From the NCBI GenBank assembly GCA_003602285.1, contig QZVU01000001.1, positions 920,662 to 984,661 of the forward strand: a stretch of DNA of 64,000 bases, given 5' to 3'. Positions 20,119 through 29,976 of this stretch are shown piece after piece. The position numbers and the translations under genes were made by a program. Numbering within the stretch: position 1 is the first letter of the stretch; the number at the start of each line of letters is the position of its first letter. Below the pieces are notes generated by a model. It was given only the letters and a program-made list of their open reading frames with translations, was not told where the DNA came from and made no database searches. Source of the stretch: Arthrobacter frigidicola (lineage in GTDB: Bacteria; Actinomycetota; Actinomycetes; Actinomycetales; Micrococcaceae).

Positions 20119-20538
20119 TCAGCGCAGCGGGCGCAGGTTCAACGCGTACCGGTAGGGCCTGCCCCGGTTGACCTGGATGCCGGCGGCTACGGAGCACACC
20201 GCAATACCGACCCAGATCAGCGCGTTGACGACCGCGAACATCCCACCGAGCACGGGCAGCAGCGAGAGCATCCACGCCACGAAGGCCAGGATGGTGGGGG
20301 GAAGCGTGAAGTTCAGCGCCTCCTTCGACTCCTGGGCGGTGAAAGGGCCGCGGTCCTTGAAGATCAGGTAGATCACCAGGGACGGCACAAACCCGAGGAT
20401 GCCGCCGAAATGCGCCAGCGTCGCGAACTGCCGGTCCTGGGAGGCCGTGAGGGGCAGGGCCGTGGCGGGAGCCCCTTCAAAAGCAGACCGGTTTCCGCCA
20501 GTTCCGGAGTTCTGGGGTTGATCGGCAGTGTTTGGCAA
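20119..20538 (-). CDS. DUF4870 domain membrane protein
   Basis: The 139-residue protein has a polar N-terminus of about 35 residues and then the DUF4870/Tic20-like pattern: DRQFATLAHFGGILGFVPSLVIYLIFKD, the FTAQESKEALNFTL loop, and a hydrophobic hairpin with LLPVLGGMFAVVNALIWVGIAV, giving three to four membrane segments. The role of the family is unknown. The start is TTG 20538 with an AAGGAAG site 7 bases upstream. It reads away from the DUF3097 gene end and toward the tandem repeats. Confidence 0.82.
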   Translation of the reverse strand: MPNTADQPQNSGTGGNRSAFEGAPATALPLTASQDRQFATLAHFGGILGFVPSLVIYLIFKDRGPFTAQESKEALNFTLPPTILAFVAWMLSLLPVLGGMFAVVNALIWVGIAVCSVAAGIQVNRGRPYRYALNLRPLR

Positions 20539-20622
20539 CGAGTTTCTTCCTTTGCAGCGCGGCGGGTTGACCCCAGGACTTTCTCTAAGGGTACTTGCTG
20601 CCGCGCACCGGCGGCATCAGGA

Positions 20623-21471
20623 TTAGGGAGCGCCGGCGGTGAGGAAGTCGATGACCTCCTCGACCCGGCCCAGCAGAGAGGGCTCGAGGTCTGCATAGGA
20701 CTTCACGCTGCCCAGGATCCGCTTCCATCCGTGGGCGACCGCGGCTTGGTCCGAGAAAGGCCAGCCGAGTCCCGCGAGGATGCCCGTTTTCCAGTCCTGC
20801 CCGCGGGGGACCACCGGCCAGGAGGCGAGCCCCAGCGCGCCGGGCTTGACCGCCTGCCACACATCGACGTAGGGGTGCCCCACGATCAGGACATTGCCCC
20901 GGGCACCGGGCAGGGCCATCGCCGCCTGGGCGATCCGCGACTCCTTCGTTCCGGGCAGGAGATGGTCCACCAGGATCCCGAGCCGCCGCTGCGGACCGGG
21001 ATCGAAGGCCCTCACCGCCCCGGCCAGGTCGTCGACCCCATGAAGGGGTTCGACGACGATCCCCTCGAGCCGCAGGTCCTCACCCCACACCTTCTCCACC
21101 AGTTCGGCGTCGTGCTGGCCCTCGACCCAGATCCGGCTCGCCCGGGCCACGCGGGCCCGGGCGCCCTCGACCTTCACGGAACCGGAGGCGGTGCGCGTGG
21201 ATGACTTCGACGGCGCGGCCGTAGGGGCGACGACCTTCACCGGGTCGCCGTCGACGAGGAAACCGTGCCCCAGCCGGAACGTCCGGCGCTTGTCGCGGCG
21301 GTCCTCGAGGACCATCACATGCAATCCACCGGACTTCTCCACCCGCACGACGGCACCCACGAAGCCGCTCTGAACGTCTTCGAGGACGAGGCCGGGCTCG
21401 GCCGGCACCTCCGGCAGGACAGTGCGTGTGGGGGCGGAAATGTCCTGGGCCCCCCAGGCGAAGTCGGCCAC
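20623..21471 (-). CDS. DUF3097 family protein
   Basis: The 282-residue protein carries an N-terminal EVPAEPGLVLEDVQSGFVGAVVRVE segment followed by LEDRRDKRRTFRLG, the linker region, and a C-terminal half with LVDHLLPGTKESRIA and VLIVGHPYVDVWQAVKP. These match the actinobacterial DUF3097 family, of unknown function, whose second half resembles a Toprim-like fold. The GTG start is taken as the first in-frame codon of the conserved part. It is divergent from hrcA, so its upstream region overlaps the CIRCE control region. Confidence 0.87.
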   Translation of the reverse strand: MADFAWGAQDISAPTRTVLPEVPAEPGLVLEDVQSGFVGAVVRVEKSGGLHVMVLEDRRDKRRTFRLGHGFLVDGDPVKVVAPTAAPSKSSTRTASGSVKVEGARARVARASRIWVEGQHDAELVEKVWGEDLRLEGIVVEPLHGVDDLAGAVRAFDPGPQRRLGILVDHLLPGTKESRIAQAAMALPGARGNVLIVGHPYVDVWQAVKPGALGLASWPVVPRGQDWKTGILAGLGWPFSDQAAVAHGWKRILGSVKSYADLEPSLLGRVEEVIDFLTAGAP

Positions 21472-21552
21472 CCTGATCTCGCTTCCGTGTGCGCCGACGC
21501 ACAGTTGCTGCCGGTCTTTCCAATGCTAACAATCGTCCTGAACGTACTAGAC

Positions 21553-21579
21553 TTAGCACTTAGGTGTGTCGAGTGCTAA
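21553..21579 (+). promoter_or_regulatory. CIRCE operator (HrcA-binding site)
   Basis: The sequence TTAGCACTT-N9-GAGTGCTAA matches the CIRCE consensus (TTAGCACTC-N9-GAGTGCTAA) with a single mismatch. It lies 53 bases before hrcA, so HrcA should repress its own operon and release it on heat shock. A -10-like TAGACT at 21548-21553 abuts the operator. Confidence 0.92.
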
Positions 21580-21631
21580 CCAAGGACGGGGCGCTCCGCC
21601 CAATTTCAACGTGACTGCGGAGGTGAACGAG

Positions 21632-22645
21632 ATGAGCGAACCACGACGCCTGGAAGTGCTGCAGGCCATTGTTGAGGACTACGTGCATACCCGGGAACCG
21701 GTCGGGTCGAAGGCCCTGGTGGACCGGCACCGACTCGGTGTCTCCTCGGCGACCATCCGGAACGACATGGCCGTGCTTGAGGAGGAGGGGCTGATCACCG
21801 CCCCCCACACGAGCTCGGGACGCATCCCCACGGACAAGGGCTACCGCACGTTCGTTGACCGCATCTCCGACGTGAAGCCCCTCTCGGCGGCCGAGAAGCG
21901 GGCCATCCAGACGCTCCTCGAGGGCGCCGGCGATCTCGACGACGTCATGGACCGCACCGTACGGCTGCTGGCGCAGCTGACCAACCAGGTTGCCGTGGTG
22001 CAGTTTCCCCGGCTCGGCGGTGCGGCCGTGCGGCATATCGAATTCGTGCTCCTGGCACCCCGGCAGATCCTCGTGGTGCTGATCGCCACGAACGGCACGG
22101 TGCAGCAGCGGGTCGTGCCCGTCTCCTCGCCGATCGAGGAAGCCGAACTGGCCGAGCTCAAGCAGCGGATTCTGGCCCGGGTGTCCGGGGTGGCGCTTTC
22201 CTCCCTGCCCAAGGAGCTTGCCGCGGCGGCCGCCGTCCTGCCCCCGGCCCTTGGTGCCGCCGGAGCGGCGCTGATCTCCACCCTCGAGAGCCTCGCCGGA
22301 ATGAGCCGTGAGGACCGCATTGTGATGGCGGGGACAGCGAACCTGGCCCGATCCACAGTAGACTTTCCCCTCAGTATCGGGCCGGTGCTCGAAGCCCTCG
22401 AAGAGCAGGTGATCATGCTTCGTCTGCTCTCGGAGATGGAACAGGACGCCCGCGGCATTTCGGTCCGGATCGGCAGTGAGAACCCCTACGGAGGTCTTTC
22501 GGAGGCGTCGGTGATCGCCACCGGCTACGGGCCGGACGCCACGGCGAAACTCGGCGTCCTCGGTCCCACCCGGATGGATTATCCGGGAACGATGGCGGCG
22601 GTGCGTGCGGTCGCGAGGTACCTGTCGCGGGTGCTCGCCGAATAG
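21632..22645 (+). CDS. hrcA: Heat-inducible transcriptional repressor HrcA
   Basis: Repressor of class I heat-shock genes that binds CIRCE. From ATG 21632 it has 337 residues. The N-terminal winged helix contains LEVLQAIVEDYVHTREPVGSKAL and the recognition part VSSATIRNDMAVLEEEGLI; the C-terminus has the GPTRMDYPGTMAAVRAVARYLSRVL signature. A GCGGAGG site precedes this ATG by about 9 bases, whereas the in-frame start at 21566 lies inside the CIRCE operator. dnaJ follows 156 bases downstream and is likely co-transcribed. Confidence 0.97.
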   Translation: MSEPRRLEVLQAIVEDYVHTREPVGSKALVDRHRLGVSSATIRNDMAVLEEEGLITAPHTSSGRIPTDKGYRTFVDRISDVKPLSAAEKRAIQTLLEGAGDLDDVMDRTVRLLAQLTNQVAVVQFPRLGGAAVRHIEFVLLAPRQILVVLIATNGTVQQRVVPVSSPIEEAELAELKQRILARVSGVALSSLPKELAAAAAVLPPALGAAGAALISTLESLAGMSREDRIVMAGTANLARSTVDFPLSIGPVLEALEEQVIMLRLLSEMEQDARGISVRIGSENPYGGLSEASVIATGYGPDATAKLGVLGPTRMDYPGTMAAVRAVARYLSRVLAE

Positions 22646-22801
22646 CGGACCAACCCGGATAAGCAAAGCCAAGCAAAACAAGGCCGGATACCACGGCCGG
22701 ATAGCAAGGGCTGACGCTCGACGTCGGCCGGACCCGGAAGCCGGGCCGGCAGGCAGGTCGGTCAGCCGAACAGCGTGTTCTACAGGAAGAGATGTGCAGG
22801 A

Positions 22802-23929
22802 GTGAGTAATCACTATGAGGCGCTCGGTGTGTCGCAGGGCGCGAGCAGCGAGGAAATCAAGAAGGCCTACCGGAAGCTCGCGCGCAAGCTCCACCCGGAT
22901 GTGAACCCGGGCCCGGATGCTTCCGAGGAGTTCAAGCGCGTCAGCCACGCCTACGAGGTGCTTTCCGACCCGCAGAAGCGGCGGGTCTACGACACCACCG
23001 GCAATGAGAACGGAACCGACAACGGTTTCGGCTCGGGCTACTCCGGCTCCGGATTCGCCTTCCAGGACATCTTCGAGACGTTCTTCGGAGGAGGGGGCCC
23101 CAGCGGCCCGCCCTCGCGCACCCGACGGGGCCAGGACGCACTGATCAACGTGCGGATCGACCTCAAGGACGCGGTCTTCGGCATCAACAAGAAGATCGAG
23201 GTCGACACTGCGGCCGTCTGCCCCACCTGTGACGGGACCTGCTGCCAGCCCGGCACCTCACCGCAGACCTGCGACATCTGCGGCGGCTCCGGCCAGGTCC
23301 AGCGGGCCGTGCGGTCCATCCTCGGCCAGGTCATGACCAGCGCCGCCTGCGGCACCTGCCAGGGCTTCGGCACCGTCATCCCCCACCCGTGCCACGAGTG
23401 CAAAGGCGAGGGCCGCATCCGTGCCCGCCGCAGCCTGACCATCAAGATTCCCGCCGGCGTCTCGACCGGCACCCGGATCCAGCTCAGCGGCCAGGGCGAG
23501 GCCGGCACCGCCGGCGGCCCGCAGGGTGATCTCTACATCGAGATCCGGGTCAACACCGACAGCACCTTCCTGCGCGACGGCGATGACCTCCATGTCACCA
23601 TGAGCGTCCCGATGACGGCGGCCGCCCTGGGCACCACGGTGACCCTCGACACCTTCGACGGCGAGCAGGAGCTCGCCATCAAGCCGGGCACCCAGTCCGG
23701 GGAGGTTGTCACCCTCCGGCACCTCGGAGTGACCCACCTGCGCGGGCAGGGACGCGGTGACCTCCAGGTCCACCTCAACGTGGAGACCCCACGCAACGTC
23801 GACGCCGCCCAGGAGGAACTCCTGCGCCGCCTTGCCGAGCTGCGGGGCGAGGAGTCGACCGAGGGTCAGCTGGCCAGCAGCGGCTCCGGGGTCTTCGCCC
23901 GGCTGCGGGAGCGGTTGGGGAACCTCTAG
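22802..23929 (+). CDS. dnaJ: Molecular chaperone DnaJ (DnaJ2 type, paired with HrcA)
   Basis: Co-chaperone that stimulates the DnaK ATPase. The 375-residue product has a J domain at residues 3-68 with HPD at 31-33, a Gly/Phe-rich stretch ([13 protein letters not shown]), four zinc-binding repeats (CPTC, CDIC, CGTC, CHEC) with the first spaced as CDGTCC, and the C-terminal substrate domain. No dnaK or grpE is present, so this is the second actinobacterial DnaJ paralogue that sits behind hrcA. GTG 22802 starts [10 protein letters not shown]; the in-frame codons upstream are not conserved. Confidence 0.96.
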   Translation: MSNHYEALGVSQGASSEEIKKAYRKLARKLHPDVNPGPDASEEFKRVSHAYEVLSDPQKRRVYDTTGNENGTDNGFGSGYSGSGFAFQDIFETFFGGGGPSGPPSRTRRGQDALINVRIDLKDAVFGINKKIEVDTAAVCPTCDGTCCQPGTSPQTCDICGGSGQVQRAVRSILGQVMTSAACGTCQGFGTVIPHPCHECKGEGRIRARRSLTIKIPAGVSTGTRIQLSGQGEAGTAGGPQGDLYIEIRVNTDSTFLRDGDDLHVTMSVPMTAAALGTTVTLDTFDGEQELAIKPGTQSGEVVTLRHLGVTHLRGQGRGDLQVHLNVETPRNVDAAQEELLRRLAELRGEESTEGQLASSGSGVFARLRERLGNL

Positions 23930-23931
23930 CA

Positions 23932-24681
23932 GTGACCTATCCGCTGTTCTTCGGCGAGCCCGCCGCCGTGCGCTCCGCCCGCGTGGGTTCGGTGTTCGTG
24001 CTCGGCGGTGACGAGGGGCGCCACGCCACCACAGTGCGCCGCCTCGCCCCGGGTGAATGGGTTGACGTCGCCGACGGTGCCGGTTTCCGGCTCCGGGGCA
24101 CGGTGACCGACGGGAGTGCGGGCACGCTCGCGGTCCGCGTCGAGTCCGCCGAACAGGAGGAGGCTCCACGGGAGAAGCTGGTGCTGATCCAGGCCCTCGC
24201 GAAAGGGGACCGTGACGAGCAGGCGATCGAGGCGGCCACCGAGCTCGGCGTCGATGCGGTCGTGCCATGGCAGGCCGAACGGAGCATCGTGAGGTGGCGG
24301 GCGGAGAAAGCCGTCAAAGGCCAGCGGAAATGGGAGGCGGTCGTCGCCGGTGCGGCGAAGCAGTCCCGGCGGGCGTGGATTCCCGAGGTTCACCCTCTGC
24401 TCGACTCGGGGAGGCTCCCGGCCTGGTCCGCACGCTTCGACCGGGTGTTCGTGCTTTCGGAAACCGCAGGAGAGGGTCTGGCCCGGCTCGTGGCCGGCCC
24501 CTCCCGGGGCGGCACGACGGCGGTCATCGTCGGGCCCGAGGGCGGGATCAGTGAGCGCGAGCTGCTGGCGCTGCAGGAGGCCGGAGCGTCCGCCGCCCGG
24601 CTGGGTCCGCATGTCCTGCGTTCCTCCTCGGCCGGTCCCGCCGCCCTGGTGCTGCTGAACCACCTGCTGGGCCGCTGGTAG
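23932..24681 (+). CDS. rsmE: 16S rRNA m3U1498 methyltransferase RsmE
   Basis: SPOUT-class enzyme that methylates N3 of U1498 in 16S rRNA using S-adenosylmethionine. The 249 residues comprise an N-terminal PUA-like domain and a C-terminal knotted domain with QALAKGDRDEQAIEAATELGV, KQSRRAWIPEV, VIVGPEGGISERE and LGPHVLRSSSAGPAAL, all diagnostic. It starts with GTG 2 bases after the dnaJ stop, so it is in the same operon and probably translationally coupled. Confidence 0.95.
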   Translation: MTYPLFFGEPAAVRSARVGSVFVLGGDEGRHATTVRRLAPGEWVDVADGAGFRLRGTVTDGSAGTLAVRVESAEQEEAPREKLVLIQALAKGDRDEQAIEAATELGVDAVVPWQAERSIVRWRAEKAVKGQRKWEAVVAGAAKQSRRAWIPEVHPLLDSGRLPAWSARFDRVFVLSETAGEGLARLVAGPSRGGTTAVIVGPEGGISERELLALQEAGASAARLGPHVLRSSSAGPAALVLLNHLLGRW

Positions 24682-24702
24682 GGGCAGGAGCGCCCGGGTC
24701 GT

Positions 24703-25683
24703 TCACTTGATCTCGATGGTCTTGGTGTCGGCGAATTCCTCGGCGCCGCCGGCGCCGAGGCGGAACACCGCGATCTCGTAGCGGCCCGGCGGCAGCGCCA
24801 CCGTGAACTCGTACTCCCCGGTGGTGCCCGGGGAGCCGTCCAGTTCGGCCTTGCCTTCCTTCACCGTCGCCCCCGGCACGCGCCGGCCCGGTGTGGGCAT
24901 GACGCCGGCCTTGAGCCGGTCCAGCGAGGTGATCCGCCAGTTCAGCGCGGACGAATCCGAGCGGCCGGCGCCCGACACGACGACGGTCGAAGGGTCGCGG
25001 ACGTCGCCGTCCTGCGGGTTGATGATCCATACCGGCGCAACCAGTGACGGATCGCGGCGCAGTTCGCCGTCGAGGGCCGCCCCCGCCGGTCCGCTGGAGC
25101 CCGCCTTGCCGTCGACGAGCAGCACTACGCTGCTCGTTTCCCCGGCGCCGATCAGGCCCGCATTGGCGGCCGCCGCCGTGGCGGTGAAGACAAGCTGCTG
25201 AATGGCCAGGTGGGCCCGTGAGCTGTGAAGTCCCGGCCGGAACGCGTCGGCGGACAGGTCGACGGTGATGACGTTCCGGGCGGAGATCGATGTCGTCACC
25301 ATGGAGGCGGGCTCCCACAGGCTGTGGAAGTCGGGGTCGAAGGGGCGGCCGGCGGTCATCAGGCGCACCGCGTCGGCGATGGGGTCCCCGACACTTTCCG
25401 GCGCCGGCTCACCGGTGAACTCGCGGTAGAGCAGGGCCGATCCGCTGCTGTCTCCCACCCAGTACACCGGCAGGATGCCATCGGAACCGATCTGCTCGCC
25501 GGAGGCGCTGCCCGCTTCGGCAAGCGGGCCGGCGGGCAGGACGTTCGATGACCCGGACTGCGGGGGAGCCGGCGGATCAGGCGTGCAGGCCGGCAGGAGC
25601 AGCACGCTGGTGCACAGCAGCACGCCGGCCGCGGGAACGAGGAGGCCGAGGCGGCTCCGCCGAAGGGGATCCCGTGTATTCAT
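24703..25683 (-). CDS. GerMN/Gmad2-domain lipoprotein
   Basis: A secreted lipoprotein with a signal peptide and lipobox LPAC (Cys33). After a short linker comes a GerMN-like region (about 60-205: ILPVYWVGDSSGSALLYREF... to IQQLVFTATAAAANAG...VLLVDGKAG) and a C-terminal Gmad2 immunoglobulin-like domain (VWIINPQDGD... to the end). The organism type does not sporulate, so the name is only structural; actinobacterial homologues are envelope proteins of unknown role. ATG 25683 has AAGGAGG 8 bases upstream. It converges on rsmE and diverges from phoH. Confidence 0.9.
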   Translation of the reverse strand: MNTRDPLRRSRLGLLVPAAGVLLCTSVLLLPACTPDPPAPPQSGSSNVLPAGPLAEAGSASGEQIGSDGILPVYWVGDSSGSALLYREFTGEPAPESVGDPIADAVRLMTAGRPFDPDFHSLWEPASMVTTSISARNVITVDLSADAFRPGLHSSRAHLAIQQLVFTATAAAANAGLIGAGETSSVVLLVDGKAGSSGPAGAALDGELRRDPSLVAPVWIINPQDGDVRDPSTVVVSGAGRSDSSALNWRITSLDRLKAGVMPTPGRRVPGATVKEGKAELDGSPGTTGEYEFTVALPPGRYEIAVFRLGAGGAEEFADTKTIEIK

Positions 25684-26118
25684 GCTGGGGCCTCCTTCAC
25701 CGATCGGTATGCTGTACGCCGTTCCGGTGAAGCCGTTGTGCGGCACGGACTGCGGGTTTTTGCGCCGGTTCCTACGGGGACGGCGTGTACGTCAAGCGTT
25801 GCACAGCGCGGGGCCGTCAAAGCCTCTGAGTCGGTCCATTGCGCGGACTGAAACGGTATCGATACAGAGATGTTGTGGAGTTGGTATGTTCGCTCCAGGC
25901 AGCGCCCCCGGTGCCCCGCCGGACCCATAAAACAGTCGCCGCCGCCACACCATGACGTAAGATTAGGGGGCGGGCGAGCGTGCTCCGCCGGAGCCGGGAC
26001 ACCGGAATCGGCAGGAAACGGACCCCGCGGCAGGGGCGGAATCCATAACAGCGCGGGGCACCAGCAGCCGTGGCGGACGACAGCGACGAGGGGCGATTGA
26101 AGGCCGTACGGCCGTACT
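25684..26118. promoter_or_regulatory. 435-bp divergent intergenic region (GerMN lipoprotein / phoH)
   Basis: No gene is recognisable. A -10-like TAAGAT at 25958-25963 could serve phoH, leaving a leader of about 150 bases; its -35 is poor. A perfect palindrome GTATCGATAC lies at 25856-25865. A 12-bp palindrome GTACGGCCGTAC (26106-26117) ends one base before the phoH ATG, where a ribosome-binding site would be expected. Confidence 0.4.
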
Positions 26119-27180
26119 ATGAGCGAATCTTCAACCGGTATAAACGCAGCGGGGCTCGATACGAGGGTTGTGCACTTCGACTCCGGGGAACAGATGGTTC
26201 AGGCCCTGGGCACCAACGACGAAGCGCTCAAGCTGATTGAGGCGACCTTCCCCGGGATCAACCTCCAGGCCCGCGGCAACGAACTGTCGATCACCGGACC
26301 CGCCGCCGACGTCCTGCGCACCGAGCGGCTGATGTTTGAGATCCGCACCATGGCCCTCAACAACACGGTGGTCAACCCACAGGTCCTCGAACAGCTCATC
26401 ACAATGCTTCGGACCCAGAGCGTGGGCCGGCCCTCGGATGTGCTCTCGATGAACATCCTCACCTCCCGCGGACGGACGATCCGGCCGAAGACCCTGAACC
26501 AGAAGAGCTACGTCGACGCCATCGACCGCAACACCATCGTGTTCGGCATCGGTCCGGCAGGCACCGGCAAGACCTATCTCGCCATGGCGAAGGCCGTCCA
26601 GGCCCTGCAGCAGAAGGAAGTCAACCGGATCATCCTGACGCGCCCGGCCGTCGAGGCGGGGGAGCGGCTCGGCTTCCTCCCGGGAACGCTCAACGACAAG
26701 ATCGACCCCTACCTGCGCCCGCTCTACGACGCGCTCCACGACATGATCGACCCCGATTCCATCCCGCGGCTTATGGCCGCCGGAACCATCGAGGTGGCAC
26801 CCCTGGCCTACATGCGCGGCCGGACCCTCAATGACGCGTTCATCATCCTCGACGAGGCGCAGAACACCACGCCCGAGCAGATGAAGATGTTCCTCACCCG
26901 CCTGGGCTTCGGCTCCAAGATGGTCGTCACTGGCGACGTCACCCAGGTCGACCTTCCCGGCGGCACCAAGTCGGGCCTGCGCATCGTGAACGACATCCTC
27001 CGCGGGGTCGACGACGTGTTCTTCAGCGAACTCGACGCCTCCGACGTCGTCCGGCACCGCCTCGTCGGCGACATCGTCAGCGCCTACAGCCGCTGGGACG
27101 AAGCGCAGACGGCCGAGCGGGACGCGGCCGCCGACGGCGCGGCACCCGCGGTGCGCCGTGCTCGGGCGGGGGCCAAATGA
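26119..27180 (+). CDS. PhoH family ATPase (PhoH-like protein)
   Basis: Cytosolic P-loop ATPase, thought to act in RNA metabolism, of the type that precedes ybeY. Its 353 residues contain an N-terminal KH-like part ([13 protein letters not shown]), Walker A GPAGTGKT at 145-152, the SF1-like [15 protein letters not shown] motif, and a Walker B region [10 protein letters not shown] near 243, then [10 protein letters not shown]. The ATG has no Shine-Dalgarno sequence and is preceded by a 12-bp palindrome. The stop overlaps the ybeY start by 4 bases (ATGA), so translation is coupled. It heads the phoH-ybeY-CBS-era operon. Confidence 0.93.
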   Translation: MSESSTGINAAGLDTRVVHFDSGEQMVQALGTNDEALKLIEATFPGINLQARGNELSITGPAADVLRTERLMFEIRTMALNNTVVNPQVLEQLITMLRTQSVGRPSDVLSMNILTSRGRTIRPKTLNQKSYVDAIDRNTIVFGIGPAGTGKTYLAMAKAVQALQQKEVNRIILTRPAVEAGERLGFLPGTLNDKIDPYLRPLYDALHDMIDPDSIPRLMAAGTIEVAPLAYMRGRTLNDAFIILDEAQNTTPEQMKMFLTRLGFGSKMVVTGDVTQVDLPGGTKSGLRIVNDILRGVDDVFFSELDASDVVRHRLVGDIVSAYSRWDEAQTAERDAAADGAAPAVRRARAGAK

Positions 27181-27650
27181 GCATCGAGGTCAACAATGAG
27201 TCCGGTGTCGCGGTCGACGAGGAATCGCTGGTCCGGCTGGGGAACTTCCTGATCGACAGCCTGTTCGTCCACCCCGACGCCGACCTGTCGATCATCCTTG
27301 TGGACACCGAGGCGATGGAGCGCCTGCACATCGAGTGGATGGACGAACCCGGCCCCACCGACGTGCTCTCCTTCCCGATGGATGAGCTGCGCCCGGGCAC
27401 GCCGGGCCGGATCACCCCGGCAGGAGTGCTCGGCGACGTCGTGCTGTGCCCGGAGGTCGCCAAGTCGCAGGCCGCCGCCGCGGGCCACTCCACGCAGGAG
27501 GAGCTGCTGCTCCTGACCACCCACGGCATGCTCCATCTGCTCGGGTATGACCACGCCGAACCCGAGGAGGAGAAGGAGATGTTCGGACTGCAGCGCCAGC
27601 TCCTCAGCGACTTCCTCGGCCGGCAGGCTCCCCGGGAGACCCGGGCTTGA
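27177..27650 (+). CDS. ybeY: rRNA maturation RNase YbeY
   Basis: Zinc-dependent endoribonuclease for 16S rRNA 3'-end maturation and ribosome quality control. It has 157 residues, normal length. The metal site [11 protein letters not shown] is complete (His116, His120, His126), with the upstream [11 protein letters not shown] motif. It overlaps phoH by 4 bases and the next gene by 4 bases. Confidence 0.96.
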   Translation: MSIEVNNESGVAVDEESLVRLGNFLIDSLFVHPDADLSIILVDTEAMERLHIEWMDEPGPTDVLSFPMDELRPGTPGRITPAGVLGDVVLCPEVAKSQAAAAGHSTQEELLLLTTHGMLHLLGYDHAEPEEEKEMFGLQRQLLSDFLGRQAPRETRA

Positions 27651-28963
27651 TTATCTGGATCCTTGCCGTCATGGCGCTGGTCTTCGTGTGCGTGGCGGCG
27701 CTCGTGACCGCTGCCGAGGCGGCCTTCACCTACCTGCCGCGGCACGAGGGGGAGACCCTTGTCCAGGAATCGCGCAGTTCGGCGCTGCGGGGAATCCTGG
27801 CCTCGCCCGCTGCGCACATGCACGCGCTGCGTTTCTGGCGGGTCTGGTTCGAAATGGCCGGAGCGGTGGCCGTGGCCATCCTCTTCCACGATGTGCTGGA
27901 CAACGTGTGGCTGGCCGGCCTGCTCGCCACCGCGGTGATGGCCGCCGTCGGATTCGTCCTCGTCGGCGTCTCGCCGCGCCAGTTCGGGCGCGCCCACGCC
28001 ACGGCGGTCGTGCAGTTCACCGCCGGTTTCGTTGCCTTCCTCTGCGGCATCCTCGGCCCGGTGCCGCGCTGGTTCGTCGCCATCGGCAGCCTCGTGACCC
28101 CCGGCGCCCCCCGCGACGAGGCCGCGTTCTTCACCGAAGAGGAATTCCGCGAGATGCTCACGCGGGCCTCCGACGCCGAAATGATCGAGGACAGCGAGGC
28201 CGAACTGATCCACTCGGTGTTCGAACTCGGGGATACCAAGGTCCGCTCGGTGATGGTCCCGCGCACCGACATGGTCTCCCTGGAGAGCGGGTCCAGCCTC
28301 GACGAGGCCCTGTCCCTGTTCCTTCGCTCCGGGTACTCCCGGGTGCCCGTGATCGGGGAGGGCTCCGATGACATCCGCGGCATCCTCTACCTCAAGGACG
28401 TCGTCGCCGAGTTGCATGGCCGGGCCCCGGAGCGGCAGAGCCGCACCGTTGACGGCATCTGCCGGGAGGCGCGCTATGTTCCCGAGTCCAAGCCGGTCGG
28501 GGACTTCCTGCAGGAGCTGCAGCGGGAGTCGACCCACGTAGCCATCGTCATCGACGAATACGGCGGAACCGCCGGGCTGGTGACCCTTGAGGACCTGATC
28601 GAGGAAATCGTCGGGGAGATCGTCGACGAGTACGACTCGGAGGTGCCCGAACAGGAACAGCTGCCCGACGGCGGCTACCGCGTCAGCGCCCGAATGGGCA
28701 TCGACGACCTGGGCGAGCTCTTCGGCGTCGAACTCGAGGACGAGGAGGTCGACACGGTCGGTGGACTTCTCGCCAAGACGCTGGGGAAGGTGCCGATTGT
28801 CGGCAGTGAGGTCACAATTGAAGGTATCGGCCTGCGGGCCGAGCGGCTTGAAGGCCGGCGGAACAGGGTTTCACACATCATCGCCTTCGCGCGGGACAAC
28901 GACCGCGGCGGGGAATTGCAGATCGACGAACAGGAAACGGCGGAAGAATATGAGCGGCGATAA
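27647..28963 (+). CDS. Hemolysin-like CNNM/CBS-pair/CorC-HlyC membrane protein
   Basis: Membrane protein of the CNNM/CorC group, associated with magnesium or other cation efflux; the hemolysin name is historical. The 438 residues have an N-terminal domain with about four hydrophobic segments, then a CBS pair starting with [15 protein letters not shown] and [21 protein letters not shown], then [28 protein letters not shown], and a C-terminal CorC/HlyC domain ([12 protein letters not shown]). The start is a TTG that overlaps the ybeY stop (TTGA). Its C-terminal end overlaps era by 14 bases. Confidence 0.93.
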   Translation: MIIWILAVMALVFVCVAALVTAAEAAFTYLPRHEGETLVQESRSSALRGILASPAAHMHALRFWRVWFEMAGAVAVAILFHDVLDNVWLAGLLATAVMAAVGFVLVGVSPRQFGRAHATAVVQFTAGFVAFLCGILGPVPRWFVAIGSLVTPGAPRDEAAFFTEEEFREMLTRASDAEMIEDSEAELIHSVFELGDTKVRSVMVPRTDMVSLESGSSLDEALSLFLRSGYSRVPVIGEGSDDIRGILYLKDVVAELHGRAPERQSRTVDGICREARYVPESKPVGDFLQELQRESTHVAIVIDEYGGTAGLVTLEDLIEEIVGEIVDEYDSEVPEQEQLPDGGYRVSARMGIDDLGELFGVELEDEEVDTVGGLLAKTLGKVPIVGSEVTIEGIGLRAERLEGRRNRVSHIIAFARDNDRGGELQIDEQETAEEYERR

Positions 28964-29879
28964 GCACCGGGCGGGATTCGTGTCCCTGGTGGGGCGGCCG
29001 AACGCCGGAAAATCAACGCTGACCAATGCGCTGGTGGGGCAGAAGGTCGCGATCACCTCGGCCAAGCCGCAGACCACCCGCCACACCATCCGTGGCATCG
29101 TCACCCGGGAGGATTCGCAGATCGTCCTCGTCGACACCCCGGGCCTGCACCGTCCGCGGACCCTGCTGGGCCAGCGGCTCAACGACCTGGTGGCCGACAC
29201 CCTGGCCGAGGTCGACGCCGTCGGCTTCTGCATTCCCGCCAATGAGAAGATCGGGCCGGGCGACCGGTTCATCGCCCAGCAGCTCGCCCGGCTGAACCGC
29301 AAGCCCCTCATCGCCGTCGTCACCAAGACGGACCTCGTGGACCGCGCGGCGCTGACCGAGCAGCTTCTGGCCGTGGCGGCCCTGGGCACCGAGGTCGTCG
29401 GCCCCGAGGGCTGGGCCGACGTCGTCCCGGTGTCGGCCGCCGACGGCTACCAGGTCGACACCGTGGCAGATGTCTTCAGCAAGCACATGCCCGAGTCGCC
29501 GGTGCTGTATCCCGGCGGGGAGCTGACCGACGAGCCGGAGGCCGTAATGATCGCCGAGCTGGTGCGGGAGGCTGCGCTCGAGGGGGTACGTGACGAACTG
29601 CCCCACTCGCTGGCCGTCGTCGTCGAGGAGATGATCCCCCGGGAGGGCCGCAGCGAGGACAACCCGCTCCTGGACATCCACGTCAACCTCTATGTCGAGC
29701 GCCCCTCCCAGAAGGCCATCATCATCGGCAAGGGCGGCGCCCGGCTCCGGGAGGTCGGCACGAACGCCCGGCGCGGCATCGAGGCGCTGCTGGGCACGAG
29801 GGTCTACCTCGACCTCCACGTGAAGATCGCCAAGGACTGGCAGCGGGACCCGAAGCAGCTGGTCCGGCTCGGATTCTGA
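28950..29879 (+). CDS. era: GTPase Era
   Basis: Ras-like GTPase that binds the 3' end of 16S rRNA during 30S assembly. From ATG 28950 it has 309 residues: G1 GRPNAGKST at 15-23, TTRHTIRG (G2), DTPGLH (G3), TKTD (G4), and a C-terminal KH domain with AIIIGKGGARLREVG. The start lies within the last codons of the preceding gene with a GGAAG site, so the genes are coupled. ybeY and era both serve 16S rRNA maturation, which explains the operon. Confidence 0.98.
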   Translation: MSGDKHRAGFVSLVGRPNAGKSTLTNALVGQKVAITSAKPQTTRHTIRGIVTREDSQIVLVDTPGLHRPRTLLGQRLNDLVADTLAEVDAVGFCIPANEKIGPGDRFIAQQLARLNRKPLIAVVTKTDLVDRAALTEQLLAVAALGTEVVGPEGWADVVPVSAADGYQVDTVADVFSKHMPESPVLYPGGELTDEPEAVMIAELVREAALEGVRDELPHSLAVVVEEMIPREGRSEDNPLLDIHVNLYVERPSQKAIIIGKGGARLREVGTNARRGIEALLGTRVYLDLHVKIAKDWQRDPKQLVRLGF

Positions 29880-29976
29880 CCGGGCACGTCCCGGCCTGAA
29901 CTCTCGTTGGTCCTGTAGGACCTCTGGTGGCGCACGGCGCCGCCCGCACTATTCTGAGCCCAAGGAGGCTGTATCC

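Noticed and set aside
25856-25865. LacI-type operator at GTATCGATAC
   Set aside because: It is a perfect but very short palindrome; there is no LacI gene nearby and the flanks do not match LacI-family half-sites.
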